From contig CAIKAD010000002.1 of NCBI GenBank assembly GCA_903825315.1, positions 248,001-312,000 on the forward strand: 64,000 nt of DNA, read 5' to 3'. The translations under genes were made by a program, and so were the position numbers. The notes below the pieces were generated by a model. That model was not told where the DNA came from and did not search any database. It saw only the letters and a program-made list of their open reading frames with translations. This DNA is from an uncultured Candidatus Peregrinibacteria bacterium. Its GTDB lineage: Bacteria; Patescibacteriota; Gracilibacteria; Peribacterales; Peribacteraceae. This document shows positions 49,241-56,977 of this stretch, one piece after another (position 1 is the first letter of the stretch; every line of letters starts with the position of its first letter).

Positions 49241-50207
49241 TCGGAACATCACACACCACCTGCACCGGATGCACCACGTGTTCCGGAACTTCCCCCTTCT
49301 GCCACTGCTCAATGGACTGAAAGGTTTCCGTATACATGTTGTGGATGCTCTCGTCGGCATAGAACGCAACGTGCGGGGTGGTCACTACGCCGGGATGCCG
49401 CACGAGCCTCTTGTTCTCCTCAAAGTTCTGCTCATGCTCCATAACGTCTAGAAGCGCGTACCGTACTGTCTTGTTGTCCAGAGCGGCCAGGAGGGCATTG
49501 GAATCGATGAGGGACCCGCGGGCCGTGTTGACGAGGACTACGCCCTGCTTCATGAGTGAGAACGCGTGCTCGTTGATCATGTGCTCCGACTCCTTCGTTG
49601 CCGGCGCGTGCAGTGTGATGATGTCGCTGCGGCGGAAAAGCTCGTCCAGCGGAACATACTCAACACCCAGCAGATCGACCAGCTCCACTGTCCTGTATAC
49701 GTCGTAGGCGACGATCTTCATGCCAAATCCATGCGCAATCTGCGCAACCCGCCGTCCGATTTTACCCGTTCCCACGATGCCGATGGTCCGGCCGCGCAGC
49801 GACATCCCACGAAGACCGTGATAGTCGAACGTGCCGCTCTGCACGCGCGCATCGCCTTCTGGAATGTGCCGAAACGTGCTGAGGAGCAGCGCAAAGACGT
49901 GCTCCGCGATCACATGGGAACCGTAGTCCGGTACATTGCACACGGTTATACCCCGCTCCCGGCACGCCTCGAGATCGACATGGTCAAACCCTACGGACCG
50001 CGTAGCGAGCAGCTTGAGCTTGGGAAGCTTTTCGATGAGCGGCCGCTTGAATGGCGTCTGAATGAAGAACGACACGGCTTCCGCGTCCTTACACATCTCG
50101 GCAATCGTATCCTGAGGAAGGTGCGGGAATGTTTGTGCCAAGGGGAACCGCTCAAGAACGAGCGCTTTATCGAGGTCGTCGACATCGAGGAAAACAATGG
50201 AAGCCAT
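49233..50207 (-). CDS. D-isomer specific 2-hydroxyacid dehydrogenase
   Basis: The 324-residue protein has the NAD-binding motif TIGIVGTGKIGRRVAQIAHGFG (GxGxxG, about 148-169). The active-site Arg is in LVNTARGSLID. The expected Glu is in the LDVMEHEQNF region and the His is in TTPHVAFYADES. The pattern fits D-lactate dehydrogenase (LdhA type) best, so it may reduce pyruvate to D-lactate with NADH; other 2-oxo acids are possible. It is divergent from the acetyl-CoA synthetase gene, consistent with a fermentation cluster. CATGAT 8 nt before the ATG is a weak -10. Confidence 0.9.
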   Translation of the reverse strand: MASIVFLDVDDLDKALVLERFPLAQTFPHLPQDTIAEMCKDAEAVSFFIQTPFKRPLIEKLPKLKLLATRSVGFDHVDLEACRERGITVCNVPDYGSHVIAEHVFALLLSTFRHIPEGDARVQSGTFDYHGLRGMSLRGRTIGIVGTGKIGRRVAQIAHGFGMKIVAYDVYRTVELVDLLGVEYVPLDELFRRSDIITLHAPATKESEHMINEHAFSLMKQGVVLVNTARGSLIDSNALLAALDNKTVRYALLDVMEHEQNFEENKRLVRHPGVVTTPHVAFYADESIHNMYTETFQSIEQWQKGEVPEHVVHPVQVVCDVPKT

Positions 50208-50403
50208 AGGCGCGCATCATGACCGAAGAAACTCGTATGGTGAAGAGCAGGATTAGTACATCATTACATTGCCCCACAGTTTGCAAGCCATGAACAAGGC
50301 ACTCTCCGCGCTATGTAATATTTCATGTATCGCCTTGGTTCATGGCAAGCGATCATCTGACCTTCATCTCATCTCTGCTATAACTTTACTGCATACTTTG
50401 TGC

Positions 50404-52503
50404 ATGTCATTCCTCAATCCCCAATCGATCGCCGTCATCGGAGCATCTACGGATGAACACAAGGTCGGGCATCTGGTTTTGAAAAACCTTCTGACACAGG
50501 GCTACACAGGGGAGGTGTTCCCCGTAAACCCGAAAGGCGGTGATATTCTGGGCAAGAAAGCCTATACGTCGATCGGAGATATCAGCGGATTTGTCGATCT
50601 CGGCATCATCGTGACACCGGCGGAAACCGTGCTGGAACTTGCGGAAGCCTGCGGTAAAAAGGGCATACCCTCCCTCATCGTCATTAGCGCGGGATTTGCG
50701 GAGAGCGGGGAAGAAGGGAAGAAGCGTGAGATGCAGCTCAAGGACATCATGAAGAAATACAAGATGACGCTCGTGGGGCCCAACTGCCTGGGCGTGATGC
50801 GGCCGAGCGGAAAGATGAACGCGTCATTCGGGAATATCCTGCCCCCTGCCGGCAATGTGGCGCTCCTCAGCCAGTCCGGCGCGCTCGGGGAGGCATTCAT
50901 CGATAGCGCAGCGTCCATCGGCCTCGGCCTGTCACTCTTCGTGAGCATGGGGAACAAGGCTTCCATGGATGAATGTGATTTTCTCCAGATCTGCGCCGAT
51001 GATCCGGAAACGAAGGTGATCGGCTTGTATCTCGAAAGCATCAATGACGGCCAGAGATTTCTGGAACTGGCACGGAACATTGGAACGGGCTGCGGCGCTC
51101 AAGGGAGTAAAACACCTGGAAAACCGATTGTACTTCTCAAGGCAGGAACGACGGAGAAAGGCAGGAGGGCCGTATCCTCGCACACGGGCGCACTGGCCGG
51201 CTCCAACGCGGCGGTGGATGCCCTCTGCATCCAGGGCGGCGTGCGCCGGGCGAAGACTGCTGAACATTTTCTCGATCTCCTCCGGACACTCTCGCATCAA
51301 CCCGCGCTTCCCTCACGGAACATTGCCATTATCACCAATGCGGGCGGGCCGGGCGTGCTCGCCACGGATGCGGCGGAGAAGGCAGGGTTGGTTCTCGCTG
51401 CGCTCTCACCTGACCACGAAGCGGCGCTCGCAAAAGTCCTTCCCCCTACCGCAAGCACCAAAAACCCCATCGATGTCCTCGGTGACGCGCTCGCAGACCG
51501 CTTTGAGGCAGCACTGAGCGCGGTAGCGAAAGATGCAGCGATTGACGGCGCCGTGGTGATCGTGACGCCGCAGGTAATGACGCCATCCAAAGAGATCGCC
51601 ACAAAGGTCATCCAGACCCGCAAATCCAATCCCCTCTTCCCCATTGTCACATCCTTCATGGGAGGCGAAGGCGTGCGGGAAGCCAGAGATTTCCTGCACA
51701 AGAACGGCGTACCGAATTTCGAGAGCCCCGAGACGGCCGTCGAAATGCTCGCAGAACTACGCACGGACGAACCGAACGGAAACGGGGCAAAGAAACGGCA
51801 GATTCCCACATCTACGATCCGCGCCAAAAAAGCCGCAGCAGTGCTCCAGAACGCATCGGGCCTCCTCAACGAAGAGACGACGGAACAACTCCTGTCGCTC
51901 TACGATTTGCCCTTGCCGCAAGGGCGCGTGGCGACCACCAAGGACCAAGCGAAGGCTATCGCCAAGGAGATCGGCTTCCCTGTGACCGCCAAAATCAGCT
52001 CTAAAGACATCCTCCACAAGACGGATATGGGCGGCGTGCGCATCAGCCTGATGACAGCGGAAGCGGTTGGCAAAGCGTTTGATGAGATCCTCAAGAATGC
52101 CAAGAAGAACGCGCCTAAAGCCGACGTCGCCGGTGTCTTCATCCAGCAATGCTTCCAGCCGGGCAGCGAGTTTATTGTGGGCGCGCTCAAGGATCCGGGC
52201 GCCGGCCATCTCGTAATGGTGGGTCTCGGCGGCGTCTACACGGAATTGTTCAAAGACACGTCCTTCCGCGTCGCGCCCGTTACCATAGAAGAAACCTACC
52301 CGATGCTCAGCAGCCTCAAGAGCTGGAAATTGCTCATGGGCATGCGCGGCAAAGCGCCGCTCAACGTCGACGCACTCGCAACGCTGATTTCCCAGGTGTC
52401 ACTTCTCGTTACCGAATGCCCGCAGATCCGGGAAATTGACCTCAACCCGGTACTCGTTACGGAAAACGCGTTGTCAGTTTTGGATGCGAAGGTGGTCTGC
52501 TAA
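50404..52503 (+). CDS. acd: ADP-forming acetyl-CoA synthetase (alpha-beta fusion)
   Basis: The ATG at 50404 (MSFLNPQSIAVIGASTDEHKVG) gives 699 residues. The order is a CoA-binding Rossmann domain (AVIGAS ... VFPVNPKGG) and a succinyl-CoA ligase-like domain, with LLSQSGALGEAFIDSAA and the phospho-His loop SSHTGALAGSNAAVDAL. An ATP-grasp domain ends the protein (GFPVTAKISSKDILHKTDMGGVRI ... EIDLNPVLV). The enzyme turns acetyl-CoA, ADP and Pi into acetate, ATP and CoA, making ATP by substrate-level phosphorylation as in archaea and many CPR bacteria. It heads a cluster with the hydrogenase genes. Confidence 0.94.
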   Translation: MSFLNPQSIAVIGASTDEHKVGHLVLKNLLTQGYTGEVFPVNPKGGDILGKKAYTSIGDISGFVDLGIIVTPAETVLELAEACGKKGIPSLIVISAGFAESGEEGKKREMQLKDIMKKYKMTLVGPNCLGVMRPSGKMNASFGNILPPAGNVALLSQSGALGEAFIDSAASIGLGLSLFVSMGNKASMDECDFLQICADDPETKVIGLYLESINDGQRFLELARNIGTGCGAQGSKTPGKPIVLLKAGTTEKGRRAVSSHTGALAGSNAAVDALCIQGGVRRAKTAEHFLDLLRTLSHQPALPSRNIAIITNAGGPGVLATDAAEKAGLVLAALSPDHEAALAKVLPPTASTKNPIDVLGDALADRFEAALSAVAKDAAIDGAVVIVTPQVMTPSKEIATKVIQTRKSNPLFPIVTSFMGGEGVREARDFLHKNGVPNFESPETAVEMLAELRTDEPNGNGAKKRQIPTSTIRAKKAAAVLQNASGLLNEETTEQLLSLYDLPLPQGRVATTKDQAKAIAKEIGFPVTAKISSKDILHKTDMGGVRISLMTAEAVGKAFDEILKNAKKNAPKADVAGVFIQQCFQPGSEFIVGALKDPGAGHLVMVGLGGVYTELFKDTSFRVAPVTIEETYPMLSSLKSWKLLMGMRGKAPLNVDALATLISQVSLLVTECPQIREIDLNPVLVTENALSVLDAKVVC

Positions 52504-52513
52504 GCTGACAGCC

Positions 52514-53071
52514 ATGCAAGAAGCCACCCGCGCGATGCCCATCGCGTCCCAGAAGACGAAGATCTTTCTCTTCGTGTTCTTGAGCGTCATAACCCTCGCG
52601 CCTCTCACGCTGGTCCACTCACAATTCATTACGGGACCGCTCGTGAATGCCATGCTCATCCTCACGTGCGCGCTCGTGGGTCCCGTCGAGGCCTTGGTCC
52701 TCAGCCTCTTCCCCAGCCCCGTCGCACTCATGAGCGGGCTTTTACCGCTGCCGCTTGCGCCGATGATCCCCTTCATCATGATTGGCAACGCACTCTACGT
52801 GCTGGCGTTTTATTACATCTGTGGATCGAACCCTTCCACGTTGCTCAAGTTCGGAAACCGCTCCGTGATGGATATTGTTGGTGTTCTTGCCGGCTCCGTC
52901 CTCAAGTTCGCCTTCCTCACTCTCACCGTCCAGTTCGTGATGGGGCGCATGCTCGCCGCCCCACTCGTGGCCAACCTCGCCGTGATGATGAGTTGGCCGC
53001 AGCTGATTACCGCAGTACTCGGAGGCTTTGTTGCCATCGGCCTTCTCTCCTACCAACCGCAACGTGGCTGA
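52514..53071 (+). CDS. Polytopic membrane protein of the hydrogenase cluster, 185 aa
   Basis: The ATG at 52514 (MQEATRAMPIASQKTKIF) follows the synthetase stop by 10 nt. Five or six membrane helices fill the protein, with short loops such as GPVEALVLSLFPSPVALMSGLLPLPLAPMIPF. The fold pattern resembles the S components of ECF transporters, but no substrate motif is visible. The next gene overlaps its stop by 8 nt, so it is cotranscribed and perhaps coupled in function with the NuoF-like and hydrogenase subunits. It could anchor the complex at the membrane or import a vitamin; neither is shown. Confidence 0.75.
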   Translation: MQEATRAMPIASQKTKIFLFVFLSVITLAPLTLVHSQFITGPLVNAMLILTCALVGPVEALVLSLFPSPVALMSGLLPLPLAPMIPFIMIGNALYVLAFYYICGSNPSTLLKFGNRSVMDIVGVLAGSVLKFAFLTLTVQFVMGRMLAAPLVANLAVMMSWPQLITAVLGGFVAIGLLSYQPQRG

Positions 53072-54077
53072 TCTGATTCTCAAGCTGCAGAAAGCCAATA
53101 TCATCGGCCGGGGAGGCGCGGAATATCCTGCGCATAAGAAGTGGGAAGCCGTGCGCAACGCCCTGAACCAATCATCGAAGGGCCCCGGCTTAGGGTATGT
53201 GATCTGTAATGCATCGGAGCATGAACCAGCCGTTTCCAAAGATCACTTCATCCTGGAACATCATGCTGACAAACTGTTTGAAGGCATGAAACTTGCCATC
53301 AAGGAGACGGGAGCCCGCGAGGGCATCTTCAGCTTGAACGCCAAATACTACGCAACAATGAAAACTGACCTGGATGCCCGCATCGCTGCAGCGAAGAAAG
53401 ATGGCTTCAGCATGCGTATTGTTGAAGCCACGTCCTATATTGGCGGCGAAGAGACTGCCCTGCTCAATGCCATCGAAGGCCGGCGCTGCGAGCCGCGTCT
53501 CAAGCCGCCCTTCCCCACGCAGCAGGGACTGCACGGCGCCCCCACACTCATCCACAACGTGGAGACGCTCTACGATATCGCGCTCGTCGCCGAGGGCACC
53601 TATGACGACAAACGCTTCTACACCGTCTCCGGCGCCATCCCCCATCCGGGCATCTACCGCCTCCCGGTCACACTGACCGCACTGCAAATACTCGAGCAGA
53701 CGGAAAATGTGCCGCAACAGGAGTTCTTCGCGCAGCTCGGTGGCGGGGCAAGCGGAACTGTGTTCGATCAGCAGCAGCTAGCGCACGAAACGGTGCATGG
53801 TGCGGGATCGGTAGTCGTCCACCTGCTCAAGGAAAACCCGCGGGAGCTCCTCCTCGCCTGGCTCAATTTTTTCCACAAGGAAAGCTGTGGCAAGTGCACG
53901 CCGTGCCGCGAAGGGACATATCAGTTGGTCCGGCTGCTGGAAGATCACAAGCGGATCCCGTGGAAGAAGATGCAACCGATATTGGAGGTGCTGGAGAAGA
54001 CGTCTTTTTGTGCGCTCGGAAGGTCCGTCCCGATTCCGGTCCTCAGCTATTACCGCAATGTTCTGAAGAAATCATGA
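53064..54077 (+). CDS. NuoF/HndC-like flavoprotein subunit, shortened
   Basis: The GTG at 53064 is preferred, as homology starts right after it and the frame before it lies within the membrane-protein gene. The 337 residues contain the FMN/NADH region (IIGRGGAEYPAHKKW, NASEHEPAVSKD, SYIGGEETALLNAIEGRRCEPRLKPPFP) and the [4Fe-4S] motif ESCGKCTPCREG. Compared with usual NuoF, GRGGAGFPTGLKW and NADExEPG are altered. The N-terminal thioredoxin-like and C-terminal ferredoxin domains of HndC/HydB are missing. It probably passes electrons between NAD(P)H and the hydrogenase, but the changed loops leave the donor open. Confidence 0.83.
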   Translation: MADLILKLQKANIIGRGGAEYPAHKKWEAVRNALNQSSKGPGLGYVICNASEHEPAVSKDHFILEHHADKLFEGMKLAIKETGAREGIFSLNAKYYATMKTDLDARIAAAKKDGFSMRIVEATSYIGGEETALLNAIEGRRCEPRLKPPFPTQQGLHGAPTLIHNVETLYDIALVAEGTYDDKRFYTVSGAIPHPGIYRLPVTLTALQILEQTENVPQQEFFAQLGGGASGTVFDQQQLAHETVHGAGSVVVHLLKENPRELLLAWLNFFHKESCGKCTPCREGTYQLVRLLEDHKRIPWKKMQPILEVLEKTSFCALGRSVPIPVLSYYRNVLKKS

Positions 54078-54095
54078 TTGTCATCCCTTTCTTCA

Positions 54096-54200
54096 TTGGC
54101 CAAACAAGCCAACGTTCCAACATCCCAATTTCCCAAAAACGAGGGAAAACAGAGTCGTTTTGGTCATTGTATTTTGGGACATTGGTTCATTGCATCCCTA
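54096..54200. repeat. Family A intergenic palindrome
   Basis: ATTGGCCAAACAAGCC, CATCCCAATTTCCC and AAAAACGAGGG at the left; AGAGTCGTTTTGGTCATTG and GGGACATTGGTTCATTG at the right. It lies between the two hydrogenase-subunit genes. Confidence 0.65.
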
Positions 54201-54204
54201 CCCC

Positions 54205-55959
54205 ATGAATAAAATTCCACTCGATACCGGCTCCGGGAAGAAAGTGACCGTCTACCTCAACGGACAAGCTTGTGATGCACAGGAAGGCGAAACAATACTC
54301 ACGGTCGCCCTCCGGAACGGTTTCGACATCCCCCACTACTGCACGCACCCGGATCTGCCCATCGATGCCAACTGCCGCACCTGCCTCGTCGAAATTGAAG
54401 GAAAAGAGGACACGGTAACGTCCTGCACGCTCCGCGCATCGGAAGGCCTCAGAGTGCTCCTGGACACGCCACAAGTGGTCAAACTGCGCCGGGAGAATAT
54501 GGAGCTCCTCTTCGGGGATTACCGCGCCAATTCGCCGCGTATCCGGCACGGCTACTGGAGCCGGACGCTGGAGGAAATCGGGCATTACCGCGTGTCCGGT
54601 ACGCGCTACAAACGTGACGACCCGCAGAGAGAGATCCACAAGATGGGAACAGCTGCCGAGTTTGACCCCGCCCTCTGCATCGCCTGCAACAAGTGTGTGG
54701 AAATTTGCCAGTACATCGGTATCTGCCACCTGGGTCTGGAAGGCCGCGGCTCCAAGACACGCGTAGGCTTTAATCCGGACCCCGCAAACGACTGTATCTA
54801 CTGCGGACAATGCACGGCACACTGCCCCGTGGAAGCCATTCGCGAACAGAGCCATCTGGAGGAAGTGGCAGCCGCGCTACGCGATCCCGACAAGATCGTC
54901 ATTGTGCAGTCGGCCCCCTCGATCCGCACAAGCATCGGAGAAGGTTGGGACGTACCCGCAGGGACAGACCTCACCGGACAGCTCTTTACGGCATACCGGA
55001 TGCTGGGATTCGACAAAGTGTTTGACGTCAACATGGGCGCGGACATCACCACGATGGTGGAGGCACAGGAACTGGTGGAACGGCTGCGGAAAAAGTGGGA
55101 TGGAGGCCTCGTTTCCGGCCCCATGTTCACCTCCTGCTGCCCGGGCTGGGTAAAGTTTGCAGAGTTCTACCGGCCCGATCTGCTCTCAAACTTGACCCGG
55201 GCACGCTCCCCGCACATCCATTCCGCTTGCGCGTACAAGTCCTGGTGGGCGGAGAAAGCAGGCGTGGACCCCAAGAAGATCGTCGTCGTTTCCATCATGC
55301 CCTGCACGTCGAAAAAATATGAATCGACGTTCGAGCACCTCATGTTCGACAACATGAAACCCGTGGACTACGTCCTCACAACGCGCGAACTCATCTCGCT
55401 TCTCAAGACCCGCGATATCGATCTGCCGCATCTCGACACGAGTGAGGTGGATCGCGAAGGGACGTACTCCGGTGCAGGGCTGATTTACGGCGCATCCGGC
55501 GGCGTCATGGAATCGGCGCTACGGACAGCCTATTTTATGCTCACAGGACAGAACATGCCCCGTCTGGAATTTGAGCCCGTGCGCGGGTTTGAAGGCAGTA
55601 AGCGGGCATCGGTGAAGATCGGTGACAGGACAGTGAACGTCGGCGTGGTCGCGATGCCGAAGAACATATGGCCGCTGCTCCGGGAGATCAAAAAAGATCC
55701 CAACGTGCTCGACTACGTGGAGGTAATGGCCTGTCCCGGCGGCTGCATCGGCGGCGGCGGACAGCCTATCCCCAACACCTTCGCCACAGTGAAGAAGCGC
55801 ATCGCGGGCCTCTACAAAATCGACAGCTCCATGACGCTCCGCACTGCCCACGAGAACCCCGCAGTGAAAGAATATTTTGAATGGATAAAGACGCAGCCGG
55901 AAGCCAAAAAGAATGCATTGCTCTACCGGACCTTCAGCCAGAAAAAGAAGGGGGAATGA
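54205..55959 (+). CDS. hydA: [FeFe]-hydrogenase catalytic subunit (HydA/HndD type)
   Basis: The ATG at 54205 (MNKIPLDTGSGKKVTVYLNG) gives 584 residues. The N-terminal [2Fe-2S] domain has YCTHPDLPIDANCRTCLVE. A His/Cys cluster region follows, then two [4Fe-4S] motifs, CIACNKCVEICQYIGIC and CIYCGQCTAHCPVEAI. All three H-cluster signatures are intact: TSCCPGW, MPCTSKKYE and EVMACPGGCIGGGGQP. It should therefore bind the diiron cofactor and make or use H2 in the cytoplasm, given the HydE, HydF and HydG maturases, which are not in this window. A family A palindrome separates it from the NuoF-like gene. No HydC/NuoE-type subunit is nearby. Confidence 0.95.
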   Translation: MNKIPLDTGSGKKVTVYLNGQACDAQEGETILTVALRNGFDIPHYCTHPDLPIDANCRTCLVEIEGKEDTVTSCTLRASEGLRVLLDTPQVVKLRRENMELLFGDYRANSPRIRHGYWSRTLEEIGHYRVSGTRYKRDDPQREIHKMGTAAEFDPALCIACNKCVEICQYIGICHLGLEGRGSKTRVGFNPDPANDCIYCGQCTAHCPVEAIREQSHLEEVAAALRDPDKIVIVQSAPSIRTSIGEGWDVPAGTDLTGQLFTAYRMLGFDKVFDVNMGADITTMVEAQELVERLRKKWDGGLVSGPMFTSCCPGWVKFAEFYRPDLLSNLTRARSPHIHSACAYKSWWAEKAGVDPKKIVVVSIMPCTSKKYESTFEHLMFDNMKPVDYVLTTRELISLLKTRDIDLPHLDTSEVDREGTYSGAGLIYGASGGVMESALRTAYFMLTGQNMPRLEFEPVRGFEGSKRASVKIGDRTVNVGVVAMPKNIWPLLREIKKDPNVLDYVEVMACPGGCIGGGGQPIPNTFATVKKRIAGLYKIDSSMTLRTAHENPAVKEYFEWIKTQPEAKKNALLYRTFSQKKKGE

Positions 55960-56040
55960 AATTTGAAAAATTGAAGATTGTAAATTGAAAATGGAAAATT
56001 GATACTTTCCGTCATTTTCCATTTCCAATTTTCAATTTGT
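55960..56040. repeat. Reiterated-word inverted repeat
   Basis: AAATTTGAAAAATTG and GTAAATTGAAAATGGAAAATTG at the left face TTTTCCATTTCC and AATTTTCAATTTG at the right. It starts right after the hydrogenase stop. Confidence 0.7.
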
Positions 56041-56810
56041 TTATTTCCATCCTAACCAGCCTCACTTCGGTCCGTCCGTCTTCGGTCTCCATCACGCGAC
56101 CCGTCATCCGACACCCTTGCATGGATATGGATAACTCCACTTCGACGGCGATCTCCGAAAACATATGTCCGCACATGTCGACGTTGGAGAAAAAACCTGC
56201 GCCGCGAGAGAGCGTCTGCAGGTCGTGAGTCTGAACGTGCATGTGCGATACTGTGACGAGATATTTTTGCCGTCTAACACTAACGCGATCGCGCGTATTT
56301 CCCACGTCGTCTCTGCGTGGATGTCCAAAACTCTGTAGTCGTTGTTTTCCGCATACTGATGCGGTTTTTTATTCTTCTCCCGAAACGGGTCGGAGGGAAT
56401 GATTCCACCCATGAAGAGACGCCCGAACACACGCATGAGCAGAAGACATTTTCCGCTCATTTCGATGACCCCGCTCCCCCGTCACGGCGTTGCATCGGAA
56501 CAGGAGTTGTCACGGATAAACGGGAGTGACGGAACGTCGTAGAGTTGCTCCATGTCGCGCACGTCAAACGCGTGGTTGCCGGACGCAAATGCATCGATGC
56601 CGAGCGCCATCAACTCTTCGACTTTTTCGCACATGATTCCAACACTGCCCGCGAATTTTTCTGCGTTGCGAGAATGAGATCGTGCAAAAATTTTTTCGCG
56701 CAATCGTGTCTACACGTGCCTCACTGCTTCCCGTCCCGACTACCCTCGATGTCGCCCAAAAAAATACTGCGGCACATATTTCCATCATCACCTCTCAAAC
56801 AGTGATGTAT
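56012..56810 (-). pseudogene. Frameshifted YmdB-family phosphodiesterase
   Basis: Pieces in different minus-strand frames line up in order with the TIGR00282/YmdB metallophosphoesterase family. LGDIEGSRDGK lies near 56760. EKVEELMALGIDAFASGNHAFDVRDMEQLYD spans about 56550-56640 and LPFIRDNSCSDATP follows. VLDIHAETTWEIRAIALVLDG lies near 56280-56350. VSHMHVQTHDLQTLSRGAGFFSNVDMCGHMFSE spans about 56150-56245, and the tail GRVMETEDGRTEVRLVRMEIN ends near 56040. These keep the GNH and HxH metal ligands, but at least three frame changes and a stop separate them. It is a decayed gene unless the assembly is faulty. Base composition is closer to A+T than the flanks. Confidence 0.75.
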
Positions 56811-56963
56811 GCTATTCTTGTCAGGAATTTTGGAGATATGGGTTGTTTCGCCTTATAGATGCCATTAAACCCATCTCCTGCCTTCATCAGAAAGCACTTG
56901 CCGTCAAGGACGCTTTGAATTCATATGGTTTACATGCCCCCTGCGTTTGCCTATTGGAATTGA

Positions 56964-56969
56964 TATAAT
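56964..56969 (+). promoter_or_regulatory. Extended -10 (leaderless, TTG start) of the giant gene
   Basis: TGATATAAT ends 8 nt before the TTG at 56978. Confidence 0.5.
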
Positions 56970-56977
56970 AATACGAT

